From Hypericibacter adhaerens (lineage in GTDB: Bacteria > Pseudomonadota > Alphaproteobacteria > Dongiales > Dongiaceae): DNA of 64,000 bases. The notes beneath the pieces are model-generated. The model saw nothing but the letters and a program-made list of their open reading frames with translations. It made no database searches and was not told where the DNA came from. Below, one piece after another: positions 34,228 to 42,313 of this stretch. The stretch lies in NCBI RefSeq assembly GCF_008728835.1, contig NZ_CP042582.1, forward strand, positions 4,881,001-4,945,000, given 5' to 3'. Position numbers and translations under genes: made by a program. Within the stretch, counting starts at the first letter, position 1; each line of letters begins with the position of its first letter.

Positions 34228-35517
34228 CTAGACCGCCTTCAGCGCCTGCGCCAGATCGGCCTCGAGATCCTCGGGCGCCTCGAGCCCGACCGAGAGACGC
34301 ACCATGCCGTCGCCGATGCCTTGCTGCCTGCGCAGCTCGGGGCCGAGGCGCTGGTGCGTCGTGGTCGCGGGATGCGTCGTCAGGCTTTTCGAATCGCCGA
34401 GATTGTTCGAGATCAGGATCAGCTTCAGCGCGTTGAGGAAGCGGAAGGCGCCCGCCTTGCCGCCCTTGAGATCGAAGCTGACGAGCGTGCCGCCGGCCTT
34501 CATCTGGCGCTTGGCCAGCGCGTGCTGCGGATGGCTCTTCAGGCCCGGATAGAGCACCGTCTCGATCTTCTTCTGGCTGGCGAGGAATTGGGCGACACGC
34601 AGCGCGCTGGCGCATTGCCGATCGAGCCGCAGCTCCAGCGTCTCGAGCCCCTTCAGCAGCAGCCAGGCATTCATCGGCGAGAGCGAGGGGCCGGTATGGC
34701 GCAGGAAGGGCTGGAGCTTGTCGTTGATGAAGCTGCGGCTGCCCAGCACGATGCCGCCGAGCGCCCGGCCCTGCCCGTCGATATGCTTGGTCGCGGAATA
34801 GACCACCACATCGGCGCCATATTCGAGCGGCTTCTGCAGGAGCGGCGTGGCGAAGACATTGTCCACGACCACCGAGGCGCCGGCCTTGTGCGCGAGGTCG
34901 CAGACCGCCTTGAGATCGACGATGCGCAGGCCCGGGTTGGAGGGCGTCTCCAGGAACACGGCGGCGGTCGGCTTCGACAGCGCCTTGCGCCAGGCGCCGA
35001 GGTCGCGCCCGTCGATCAGCACCGTCTCGATGCCGTATCTCGGCAGGATCTCGGCCAGGATGTACTGGCAGGAACCGAACAGGGCGTCGGCGGCGACGAC
35101 CCGGTCGCCGGCCTTGAGCTGGCAGGCGAGGCTCGCGAACACCGCCGCCATGCCGCTCGCGGTCGCGCGCGCATCCTCGGCCCCTTCGAGCAGCGTCATG
35201 CGGCTCTCGAACATCTGCACGGTCGGGTTCGAGAAGCGCGAATAGACGAAGCGCGGCTTGGTGTTGGCGAAGGCCGCTTCCGCCTCCTCGGCCGAGCTGT
35301 AGACGAAGCCCGAGGTCATGTAGATCGCCTCGGCCGTCTCCTTGAAATCGGAGCGCAGCACGCCGCCATGGATCATGCGCGTGTCGGGATGCCAGCCGGC
35401 CGGATCGGCGCTGTCGCCCGAGAGGCGGGGCGGCGGCGCGCTGTCGGCCGCCTTCGCCCGCGTTGCGGTTCTGCTGGCGTTCGAGCCCTTTGCTGACGGG
35501 CTCTTCTTCTTCGTCAT
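34228..35517 (-). CDS. metZ: O-succinylhomoserine sulfhydrylase
   Basis: PLP-dependent enzyme of the Cys/Met metabolism (gamma) family, 429 residues, forming homocysteine from O-succinylhomoserine and sulfide. The PLP lysine is K244 in Y-S-A-T-K-H-I-D-G-Q-G. Y-S-R-F-S-N-P-T near residue 90 and S-L-G-V-type C-terminal motif L-S-V-G-L-E are present. The first 30 residues are a basic, low-complexity extension. GGAG lies 7 bases before the ATG. Expression is under a SAM-II riboswitch and an intrinsic terminator upstream, consistent with methionine synthesis being switched off by S-adenosylmethionine. Confidence 0.92.
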   Translation of the reverse strand: MTKKKSPSAKGSNASRTATRAKAADSAPPPRLSGDSADPAGWHPDTRMIHGGVLRSDFKETAEAIYMTSGFVYSSAEEAEAAFANTKPRFVYSRFSNPTVQMFESRMTLLEGAEDARATASGMAAVFASLACQLKAGDRVVAADALFGSCQYILAEILPRYGIETVLIDGRDLGAWRKALSKPTAAVFLETPSNPGLRIVDLKAVCDLAHKAGASVVVDNVFATPLLQKPLEYGADVVVYSATKHIDGQGRALGGIVLGSRSFINDKLQPFLRHTGPSLSPMNAWLLLKGLETLELRLDRQCASALRVAQFLASQKKIETVLYPGLKSHPQHALAKRQMKAGGTLVSFDLKGGKAGAFRFLNALKLILISNNLGDSKSLTTHPATTTHQRLGPELRRQQGIGDGMVRLSVGLEAPEDLEADLAQALKAV

Positions 35518-35558
35518 GGACGTCTCCGAGGGCGGCCGGCCTCAAGACCGGCGCCCAC

Positions 35559-35589
35559 AAAAAAAACCTCGACCGAAAAGGCCGAGGTT
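35559..35589 (-). terminator. Intrinsic terminator in the metZ leader
   Basis: On the minus strand AACCTCGGCC and its partner GGTCGAGGTT form a 10-bp stem (one G-T pair) with a TTTTC loop, followed by a run of six to eight T. It stands between the SAM-II aptamer and the metZ start, so it can act as the expression platform. Confidence 0.85.
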
Positions 35590-35603
35590 CATAAGCGTCC
35601 CTG

Positions 35604-35652
35604 GGCCTTTTAGCTGCTTATTTAACGTGGCCGCAAGCCGGCACAAATGACC
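35604..35652 (-). ncRNA. SAM-II riboswitch aptamer
   Basis: On the minus strand the conserved SAM-II core is present in order: GGTCATTTG, then CCGGCTTGCGG, CCACGTTAAATAA, and GCAGCTAAAAGG, forming the H-type pseudoknot of the family. It precedes metZ, a typical target. Recognised from the consensus, without a covariance search. Confidence 0.92.
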
Positions 35653-35693
35653 ACGGACCCCGGCACCGCGAACGGCCATCAGGGTCGGCGGCA

Positions 35694-35721
35694 AGTATGG
35701 CCAGGGTCCGGGCAAAGTCAA
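35694..35721 (-). promoter_or_regulatory. Likely promoter of the SAM-II/metZ transcript
   Basis: On the minus strand TTGACT (35716-35721) and CATACT (35694-35699) are 16 bases apart, placing the transcription start about 35 bases before the aptamer. Confidence 0.5.
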
Positions 35722-35916
35722 CCCTGAGGGACCGCCGGCAAGACGAACGCCCTCGATGGCAGGAAGCTTCCCACGATCGTCATGGAGATTAACGCGCCGT
35801 CACTCTCGCCAGCGCGGGCCCGGCCGGGCATTCTGACGCCGGTGGAACCGGCGGCACGAAGGCGAGGGCCAGGACCCTGGCCCCATGACCCCGGTCGAAA
35901 GGTGGGAGTTCCCGCG

Positions 35917-36819
35917 ATGCTGCGATTGCCGGCCGGCGCCCTGCTGGCCCTGATGCTCATGATCGTCGGCGCGCCCGTCGCGCCGGCCGAGGCCGCCGGG
36001 GCCGGCAAGGCCGACGGCTCGCTCCGGCTCGACAAGGCGCAGACCGCGCTGACCAACGCCTATGCGATCGAGGTGGTCGAGGTTCCGGAAATGCGCATGG
36101 AAGGATCGCCCGAGCGCACCATCATGGTGCTGCTCACCGACCGGCCGATGCCGGAAGGCAGGCGCGTCGACGACATGGCGGCGATGGAGCTCGCCTATGA
36201 CGGAAAGATGCGCGGGCTCGTCCTCGACATCGATCCGGCGACCGGGAAGGTGCAGAGCGGCCGCACGCTGCTGCCGCAGGAGGAGCTGCCCCAGTTCTTC
36301 AGCGTCGCCGGCGATCCGCCGAGCGTGTCGCTCGCGGGCTTCGCCGAGGACAAGGCGAAGGGAACCGTCACCGGCAAGGTCAAGACGACCGAGCCGATGG
36401 AGATCGTCAATTTCGACAACCGGCCGGGGCCCAAGACCTTCACCTTCAACGTGCTCTTCACGGCCCCGCTCGTCGCCGCGCCGACGCTGACGGCGACCCT
36501 CGAGGGCGACCAGGCCAAGGACAGCGAGCAGGGCAGGCTCCTGAAGCAGTTCCTGCAGACGGTCGCCGACGGCGATGCGGAAAAGCTCAGGGCCATCGTG
36601 ACCAAGGATCATCCGGCGCTGTCGATGCTCAACCCCGAGGGCATGGCGCAGATCAAGGAGATGATGTTCGCCGACGGCAGCTCGGTCGATCAGCTCTTCG
36701 GACTGCTGACCAAGATCTATGTCTACGAGAACACCGCCATCGCGCTGCTCCGCCACAGCGACGGCTGGAGCAGCTTCCCCCTCGCGCGCGAGGACGGGCG
36801 ATGGAAGATGGGCTACTGA
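35917..36819 (+). CDS. Secreted protein of unknown function (tandem paralogue 1)
   Basis: A 300-residue exported protein I do not recognise. The signal peptide is followed by A-E-A-A near residue 25. The body has an all-beta look with I-M-V-L-L-T-D-R-P-M-P near 72, D-I-D-P-A-T-G-K near 100, N-F-D-N-R-P-G-P near 155, and ends with W-S-S-F-P-L-A-R-E-D-G-R-W-K-M-G-Y, like an NTF2/SnoaL-type C-terminal domain. The ATG at 35917 follows GGTGGGAG. The next gene, 10 bases downstream, encodes a clear paralogue. Confidence 0.8.
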   Translation: MLRLPAGALLALMLMIVGAPVAPAEAAGAGKADGSLRLDKAQTALTNAYAIEVVEVPEMRMEGSPERTIMVLLTDRPMPEGRRVDDMAAMELAYDGKMRGLVLDIDPATGKVQSGRTLLPQEELPQFFSVAGDPPSVSLAGFAEDKAKGTVTGKVKTTEPMEIVNFDNRPGPKTFTFNVLFTAPLVAAPTLTATLEGDQAKDSEQGRLLKQFLQTVADGDAEKLRAIVTKDHPALSMLNPEGMAQIKEMMFADGSSVDQLFGLLTKIYVYENTAIALLRHSDGWSSFPLAREDGRWKMGY

Positions 36820-36829
36820 GGGGCGGCGC

Positions 36830-37756
36830 ATGTCGCGGCGGCGGTTCGGTTTCATGCTGACGTTGCGCGCGGCCGCGGTGCTGGCGGCGGCACTCCTGCC
36901 CGGCGGCGCCCTGTCGCCGGCCTTCGCCGGCGATCCCGGCAAGGCCGAGGGCACGCTCACGCTCGACACGACGCCGACGATCCTGACTCACGCCTATGCG
37001 CGCGAGATCGTGGCGGTTCCGGAGCTGCGCGGGGAAGACACGCCGGAACGGACGATCATGCTGATCCTCACCGACCGGCCGATGCCGGCGGACGGGCGGA
37101 TCGACGATACGGCGGCGGCCCGGCTCGCCTATCTGCGCGAGCTGCGCGCGCTGGTCATCGAGATCGACCCCGCCACCGGCCGCGTGCCGGACGGCTGGAC
37201 CCTGCTGCCGGACGAGGAGTTGCCGCAATATTTCTCCGCCTTCGAGGAGGATTCGCCCGATCTCCGGCTCACGGACTTCGCGGAGGACCGGGCCCAGGGC
37301 ATCGTCACCGGCCGGATCGCGTCCGGCGGCCCGATCGAGGTGGTCAATTACGAGGAGCGGCCCGGCCCGCAGAGCTACAGCTTCGACGTCGCCTTCACCG
37401 CCACGGTCCTGCCAGCGGCCCAGGTGATCGGAACGATCGAGGCCGACAAGGCCCGCAGCAGCGAGCAGGGGCAGGCCTTCCGGCAATTCCTGGATGCGGT
37501 CGCCGCCGGCGACGCCGACGCCGTCAGGGCCACCCTGACCTCCGATCATCCCCTCCTGAGCGTCCTCGATTCCGGCGCGGTCGAAACGATCCAGCAGATG
37601 GTCTTCGCCGATGGCGGCAGCGCGGACGCGGTCTACGCCAAGCTGGAGAAGATCTACCTCTTCGACGGCACCGCCACCGCCCTGCTGCGCGACCCCGACG
37701 GCTGGAGCAGCTATTCGCTGGCGATGGAGGAGGGGCGGTGGAAGATGGGGTACTAG
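36830..37756 (+). CDS. Secreted protein of unknown function (tandem paralogue 2)
   Basis: A 308-residue exported protein, paralogous to its upstream neighbour along the whole length. Shared segments include I-M-L-I-L-T-D-R-P-M-P, E-I-D-P-A-T-G-R, N-Y-E-E-R-P-G-P and the C-terminal W-S-S-Y-S-L-A-M-E-E-G-R-W-K-M-G-Y. A signal peptide ends near A-F-A at residue 33. Starting 10 bases after the first paralogue, it is surely cotranscribed. The pair arose by tandem duplication and has since diverged. No function can be assigned. Confidence 0.8.
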   Translation: MSRRRFGFMLTLRAAAVLAAALLPGGALSPAFAGDPGKAEGTLTLDTTPTILTHAYAREIVAVPELRGEDTPERTIMLILTDRPMPADGRIDDTAAARLAYLRELRALVIEIDPATGRVPDGWTLLPDEELPQYFSAFEEDSPDLRLTDFAEDRAQGIVTGRIASGGPIEVVNYEERPGPQSYSFDVAFTATVLPAAQVIGTIEADKARSSEQGQAFRQFLDAVAAGDADAVRATLTSDHPLLSVLDSGAVETIQQMVFADGGSADAVYAKLEKIYLFDGTATALLRDPDGWSSYSLAMEEGRWKMGY

Positions 37757-37765
37757 CTCTCTTGT

Positions 37766-37898
37766 CCCCTCCCCCTCGAGGGGGAGGGTTAGGGTGGGGG
37801 CTGCGCGATGCCTGCTCATTCGAGAAAGCATGGCCGGTGTCCAGGATCGAACATCGAGTCATCCCCCACCCTGACCCTCCCCCGCAAGGGGGGAGGGA
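37766..37898. repeat. Inverted hairpin repeats (family C)
   Basis: Two copies in opposite orientation: 37766-37801 (CCCCTCCCCCTCGAGGGGG core) and 37861-37898 (CCCACCCTGACCCTCCCCC start). They lie downstream of the tandem secreted-protein genes and are related to those flanking the DUF559 gene at 50.4-50.8 kb. Confidence 0.75.
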
Positions 37899-38000
37899 AT
37901 TATTCTCCGATCGTTCTCGGATTCTTTTCTGCCCATTCTCCTGCGCCAGCCGATTTGATTTAATCGACAGCACCACAACCATCCGCTGCAGGGGGACGGC

Positions 38001-39167
38001 ATGGCGGCGATAACGACGGCAGGGGAACCGGCGCTGCCGGGGGCGGGGACCCAGCGTCTCGTCTATGACGGCGGCCTGATGGGGCTCTACGAGATCTATC
38101 TGCTCAATCTCGTGCTCACCGTCATCACCATCGGCATCTTCCGCTTCTGGGCCAAGACCCGGATCCGCCGCTATGTCTGGTCGCATGTGAGCTTCCAGGG
38201 CGACCGGCTCGAATATACCGGCACCGGCGGCGAGCTCTTCAAGGGCTTCCTGATCGTGCTGGGCTTCATCGTCCTCTATGGCATCCTGCAGAGCGTGCTG
38301 CAGTTCGCCCTGGGGCCGACCTCGGTGATCGCGGTCGTCGTGCAGTTCGCCTTCATGTTCTTCGTGGTCTATCTGGCGCTGGTGGCCCACTACACGGCGC
38401 AAAACTACCGGCTGACCCGCACCCTCTGGCGCGGCGTGCGCGGCGGCATGACGGGCTCGGGCTGGAGCTACGGCATCAAGGCGCTCCTGCTGTCGCTGCT
38501 GCTGCCGCTCAGCCTCGGCCTGGCGCAGCCCTGGGTGACCTCGAAGCTGGTGAACTGGCGCGCCAACGCGAGCTGGTTCGGCAGCGAGCGGCTGCAGCTC
38601 GATCTCCGCGCCGGGCCCCTCTATGGCGCCTTCATCCTGAGCGTCGTGCTGACCCTGGCGCTCGCGGCCCTTTTCATGGGAGCCATCGGCGGCTTCGCCT
38701 ATCTGCGCGGCTGGCTCGACCTCGATGGCTTCATGGATTACGTGCAGCAGCACCAGATGGAAGGCGGAGTACCCGACGACGCGCAAGCCCGGACCATCGT
38801 GCAGCTGGTCTTCGTCGCTTATGCGACGATCCTTCTCGGCTTCGGCCTCGCCTATATCCTGGGCTGGGCCTTCTATGCCGCGACCTTCTATCGCGTGACC
38901 GCCGGCTCGGCGCAGTTCGCCACTCTGCGCTTCCAGAGCCACGCCACGGCGGGAAGGCTGATCGGGCTCTGGGCCGGCAACGCCGTCATCTATGTGGTGA
39001 CGCTGGGCTTCGGTTATCCGATCCTGATCCAGCGTACGCTGCGCTTCATCGAGCGCAATCTCGAGATCCAGGGCGAGCTCGACGGCACGCGGCTGACGCA
39101 ATCGACGATCGCGCGGCCGCGTTTCGGCGAAGGGCTGCTGGAGGCGTTCGACCCGGGTATGTTCTGA
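38001..39167 (+). CDS. DUF898 (YjgN family) membrane protein
   Basis: A 388-residue inner-membrane protein of the YjgN/DUF898 family with about seven hydrophobic segments. The family signature is near the N-terminus: L-N-L-V-L-T-V-I-T-I-G-I-F-R-F-W-A-K-T-R-I-R-R, then L-E-Y-T-G-T-G-G-E-L-F-K-G near residue 75. A second similar motif with Y-N/F-A-A-T-F-Y-R is near 295. A gene for an M48 peptidase starts 4 bases after the stop, a conserved-looking pairing. Function unknown. Confidence 0.88.
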   Translation: MAAITTAGEPALPGAGTQRLVYDGGLMGLYEIYLLNLVLTVITIGIFRFWAKTRIRRYVWSHVSFQGDRLEYTGTGGELFKGFLIVLGFIVLYGILQSVLQFALGPTSVIAVVVQFAFMFFVVYLALVAHYTAQNYRLTRTLWRGVRGGMTGSGWSYGIKALLLSLLLPLSLGLAQPWVTSKLVNWRANASWFGSERLQLDLRAGPLYGAFILSVVLTLALAALFMGAIGGFAYLRGWLDLDGFMDYVQQHQMEGGVPDDAQARTIVQLVFVAYATILLGFGLAYILGWAFYAATFYRVTAGSAQFATLRFQSHATAGRLIGLWAGNAVIYVVTLGFGYPILIQRTLRFIERNLEIQGELDGTRLTQSTIARPRFGEGLLEAFDPGMF

Positions 39168-39171
39168 TCCG

Positions 39172-40440
39172 ATGGCCACGAAATCCGATCCCCGGGCGGC
39201 GAAGGAGCCGGCGAAAGAGGCGCCCAGCCGCTTCTATGACGGGCGCAACGCGGTCGCGCATGCCGTGCGGGTCGCCATGGCCGGCACCAAGCTCAAAATC
39301 GTCGCGACCGACGGCCGCCTCCTGGCCGAGTGGCCCCTGAGCGAGCTCGAGGTCGTGGACATGCCGGGCGCGGGAAGCGGTGGCGCCTACGCGCTCGCGG
39401 GCGATCTCGCCAAGGGCGGCGGCGCGCGGCTGATCCTGGCGGATGGCGGCACACGCAACATGCTGCTGGCGCTGCGTCCGGACCTGACGAAATGGCGCCG
39501 GCGGCGGAGCTATCGCGGCCTGAAGCGCGCCGCGATCTGGGGCGTCGTCGTGGCCGCGCTCCTGGGGGTGCTCTATGTCGCCTTCCCGATCCTCGCGGAG
39601 GAGGCGGCCCAGGCGACGCCGCGCCGCTGGGAGGCGCCGCTGGGGAATTCGATGCGCGAGGCCTTCCTCTCGCTCTCGCCCACCTGCCATGGCAGCGCGG
39701 GCCTCGCCGCCTTGACGGCGCTGATCTCGCGCCTCGCCCCCGACGAGATCGAGGACCCGCCCCTGACGCTCGACGTGATCGACGGCAGCATGGTCAATGC
39801 CTTCGCCCTGCCCGGCAATCACATCGTCGTCTTCCGCGGCCTGATCGACAAAGCGGAATCGGGCGACGAGGTGGCGGGCGTGCTGGCGCATGAGCTGGCG
39901 CACCTGGACCTTCGCCATCCTTTGCAGGGCGCCATCCAGCAGCTCGGCGTCGGCGCCGCGCTGACGCTGGCGCTCGGCGGCAGCGATGTCGGCAATGTCG
40001 GCCAGATCCTCGTGGGCTTCACCTATACGCGGCGCATGGAGGCCGCCGCCGATGCGCGCGGCGTGGCGCTGCTCGAGGCGGCGGGCCTGCGCGCCGACGG
40101 TCTCGCGAGCTTCTTCCGCAAGCTCAAGCCCGAAGAGAGCCAGGGCATCCTGCCCGACTGGCTTGCCAGCCATCCGGGCCTGGCCGAGCGCATTGCCGCC
40201 ACCGATCGTCCCGCCACCGGCATGCACGCCCTCGACACCGAAGAATGGCGCGCCCTCAAGGCCGTCTGCGCCAAGGACGCGACGGGTGCCTCGACCGGCG
40301 ACACCGACGAGGAAAGCACGGCCCCGGACGCTGGCGCCGGCACATCGACAACGACGGCGCCTTCGGGCAGCACGACCGAGAACGCGCCCGCCTCTGGCGG
40401 CAACGCCCAGCAGGGGAAGCCTCGGAAGTCGGTCCCCTGA
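39172..40440 (+). CDS. M48 family zinc metallopeptidase
   Basis: A 422-residue membrane-anchored peptidase. An N-terminal cytoplasmic domain of about 110 residues (F-Y-D-G-R-N-A-V) is followed by a membrane span near 121-142 and a periplasmic M48 domain with H240-E-L-A-H244 and the downstream Glu in R-R-M-E-A-A-A-D. The C-terminal 60 residues are Thr/Ser/Ala-rich and likely disordered. It is cotranscribed with the DUF898 gene. It is probably a protein quality-control peptidase of the envelope (BepA/LoiP-like in general type). Confidence 0.87.
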   Translation: MATKSDPRAAKEPAKEAPSRFYDGRNAVAHAVRVAMAGTKLKIVATDGRLLAEWPLSELEVVDMPGAGSGGAYALAGDLAKGGGARLILADGGTRNMLLALRPDLTKWRRRRSYRGLKRAAIWGVVVAALLGVLYVAFPILAEEAAQATPRRWEAPLGNSMREAFLSLSPTCHGSAGLAALTALISRLAPDEIEDPPLTLDVIDGSMVNAFALPGNHIVVFRGLIDKAESGDEVAGVLAHELAHLDLRHPLQGAIQQLGVGAALTLALGGSDVGNVGQILVGFTYTRRMEAAADARGVALLEAAGLRADGLASFFRKLKPEESQGILPDWLASHPGLAERIAATDRPATGMHALDTEEWRALKAVCAKDATGASTGDTDEESTAPDAGAGTSTTTAPSGSTTENAPASGGNAQQGKPRKSVP

Positions 40441-40537
40441 GCAACGCAGCCTGGCGAATCCCCTCTCCTGCTCGCGGGGAAAGGAATTAGAAGGGCGGAT
40501 GCTGCAACCGCGCTGTCGCGTTGCGATATCCGTGTAA

Positions 40538-40554
40538 TTTCCAGTCTCTGGAAA
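40538..40554. promoter_or_regulatory. Perfect palindrome, candidate operator
   Basis: TTTCCAG-TCT-CTGGAAA, followed 4 bases later by a third half-site CTGGAA (40557-40562). It lies in the ccr upstream region. The regulator is unknown. Confidence 0.5.
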
Positions 40555-40643
40555 CCCTGGAATTCTTTCTGATTATGACAATGCATGGCGCATGTGAGAA
40601 ATAAAATATCTTTTCAAGCGCCCGGACTGTAACAATCCGATCA

Positions 40644-40658
40644 TTTGTGCATTGCAAA
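40644..40658. promoter_or_regulatory. TGC-rich operator-like motif upstream of ccr
   Basis: TTTGTGCATTGCAAA, 118 bases before the ccr start, resembles the motifs before ecm (31912) and etfB (47612). The shared pattern is TTGTGC-NN-TGCRA. Confidence 0.5.
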
Positions 40659-40775
40659 AGGAACGGCGAGCCGATACATCCGTTATCCGAGCACCGCGCC
40701 ATCTTTTCGGGAAGCCGTCCTCAGAACCAGGCCGGCGGATGGGGTCGCGGGAGCCGCATCAAGGAGGACGGTGTC

Positions 40776-42065
40776 ATGAGCGAGCCAGCGAAGGTGGTGC
40801 CCCTGCGCAGCGAGCCGCCGCAGCAGCCGGTGAAGGATCTCTACGAGGTCGGCGAGATCCCGCCGCTCGGGCATGTGCCGGCGAAGATGTATGCCTGGGC
40901 GATCCGGCGCGAGCGCCATGGCGAGCCCGAGAAGGCCATGCAGGTGGAAGCCGTCCCGACACCGGCGCTCGACAGCCACGACGTGCTGGTCATGGTGATG
41001 GCCGCGGGCGTCAACTACAACGGCGTCTGGGCGGCGCTGGGCACGCCCATCTCCCCCTTCGACGTGCACAAGGCCGAGGTTCACATCGCCGGCTCCGACG
41101 CGGCCGGCATCGTCTGGGCCGTCGGCTCCAAGGTGAAGCGCTGGAAGGTCGGCGACGAGGTCGTGGTCCATTGCAACCAGGACGACGGCGACGACGAGGA
41201 ATGCAACGGCGGCGATCCGATGTTCTCGCCCTCGCAGCGCATCTGGGGCTACGAGACGCCGGACGGCTCCTTCGCGCAGTTCGCGCGCGTCCAGGACCGC
41301 CAGCTCATGCACCGGCCGAAGCATCTGACCTGGGAAGAGAGCGGCTGCTATGTGCTGACGCTCGCCACCGCCTATCGCATGCTGTTCGGGCATCGCCCGC
41401 ACATCCTCAGGCCCGGCCATAACGTGCTGGTCTGGGGTGCCTCAGGCGGCCTCGGCTCGATGGCGGTGCAGCTCATCTCGACGGCGGGCGCCAATGCGAT
41501 CGGCATCATCTCCGACGAGAGCAAGCGCGACTTCGTCATGCAGCTCGGCGCCAAGGGCCTCATCAACCGCAACGACTTCAAATGCTGGGGCCAGCTCCCC
41601 ACGGTCAATGGCCCCGAGTTCGGCAACTACATGAAGGAATGCCGGAAGTTCGGCGCCGCGATCTGGCAGATCACGGGCAAGGGCAACGACGTCGATTTCG
41701 TGTTCGAGCATCCGGGCGAGGCCACCTTCCCGGTCTCCTGCTTCGTGGTGAAGCGCGGCGGCATGGTGGTCTTCTGCGCCGGCACCACCGGCTACAACAT
41801 CACCTTCGACGCCCGCTTCGTCTGGATGCGCCAGAAGCGCATCCAGGGCAGCCATTTCGCGAACCTGCTGCAGGCGGCCCAGGCCAACCAGCTCGTGGTC
41901 GAGCGGCGCATCGATCCCTGCATGTCCGAGGTCTTCTCCTGGCACGACATCCCGCGCGCCCACACCAAGATGTGGAAGAACCAGCACAAGCCCGGCAACA
42001 TGGCCGTGCTGGTCCAGGCCAAGCGCCCGGGCCTGCGCACGCTGGAAGACGCGATCGAGGCATAG
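40776..42065 (+). CDS. ccr: Crotonyl-CoA carboxylase/reductase
   Basis: NADPH-dependent reductive carboxylase of 429 residues that makes (2S)-ethylmalonyl-CoA from crotonyl-CoA and CO2, the key step of the ethylmalonyl-CoA pathway. It is a medium-chain dehydrogenase/reductase: catalytic-domain N-Y-N-G-V-W near residue 82, I-W-G-Y-E-T-P-D-G-S-F-A-Q-F near 152, and the nucleotide motif W-G-A-S-G-G-L-G-S near 225. The family-specific insert and H-x-x-I-P-R-A-H C-terminal region are present. The ATG at 40776 follows AAGGAGG; a longer frame was rejected. The length matches known Ccr. Confidence 0.94.
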   Translation: MSEPAKVVPLRSEPPQQPVKDLYEVGEIPPLGHVPAKMYAWAIRRERHGEPEKAMQVEAVPTPALDSHDVLVMVMAAGVNYNGVWAALGTPISPFDVHKAEVHIAGSDAAGIVWAVGSKVKRWKVGDEVVVHCNQDDGDDEECNGGDPMFSPSQRIWGYETPDGSFAQFARVQDRQLMHRPKHLTWEESGCYVLTLATAYRMLFGHRPHILRPGHNVLVWGASGGLGSMAVQLISTAGANAIGIISDESKRDFVMQLGAKGLINRNDFKCWGQLPTVNGPEFGNYMKECRKFGAAIWQITGKGNDVDFVFEHPGEATFPVSCFVVKRGGMVVFCAGTTGYNITFDARFVWMRQKRIQGSHFANLLQAAQANQLVVERRIDPCMSEVFSWHDIPRAHTKMWKNQHKPGNMAVLVQAKRPGLRTLEDAIEA

Positions 42066-42151
42066 CGGCGGCGGCGCGGCTCGCTTAGAGTCGCGCCCGA
42101 CAGCCTTCCCGATCGCTGCCACCATCATCTCGCGTCGCATCGCGCCTCCGC

Positions 42152-42233
42152 CGTCACCCCCGCGAAAGCGGGGGCCCATGCCTGCCAAGGTCGGCGCTGC
42201 GGAAAGATGGATCCCCGCTTTCGCGGGGATGAC
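42152..42233. repeat. Inverted REP pair (family A)
   Basis: Face-to-face copies at 42152-42180 and 42208-42233, between ccr and mcd. Hairpin cores CCCCCGC-gaaa-GCGGGGG and CCCCGC-ttt-CGCGGGG. They could stabilise the ccr transcript end or limit read-through. Confidence 0.78.
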
Positions 42234-42313
42234 GCAAAGGATGATGTCGGCGAACGGAGGGCTCAGGACTAGCACTCACCACCCACGAATTCCTTTCTCC
42301 GGAGTCCCTCCCC

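Larger units (their letters stand above)
35518..35916. other. Intergenic region holding the metZ leader
   Basis: These 399 bases carry the metZ promoter, SAM-II aptamer and terminator on the minus strand (listed separately). The remaining part, 35722-35900, has no recognised signal apart from GGTGGGAG before the next gene. Confidence 0.7.
40441..40775. other. Regulatory region upstream of ccr
   Basis: There is no gene in these 335 bases, and they are unusually AT-rich from 40530 to 40660. They hold a perfect 7-3-7 palindrome at 40538-40554 and a TGC-rich motif at 40644-40658 (both listed), and AAGGAGG at 40761-40767 before ccr. Confidence 0.7.

Noticed and set aside
31856-35560. Open frame of 1234 codons on the minus strand through the IS and metZ region
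   Set aside because: Crosses an insertion sequence, metZ in another frame and intergenic DNA; no domain recognised.
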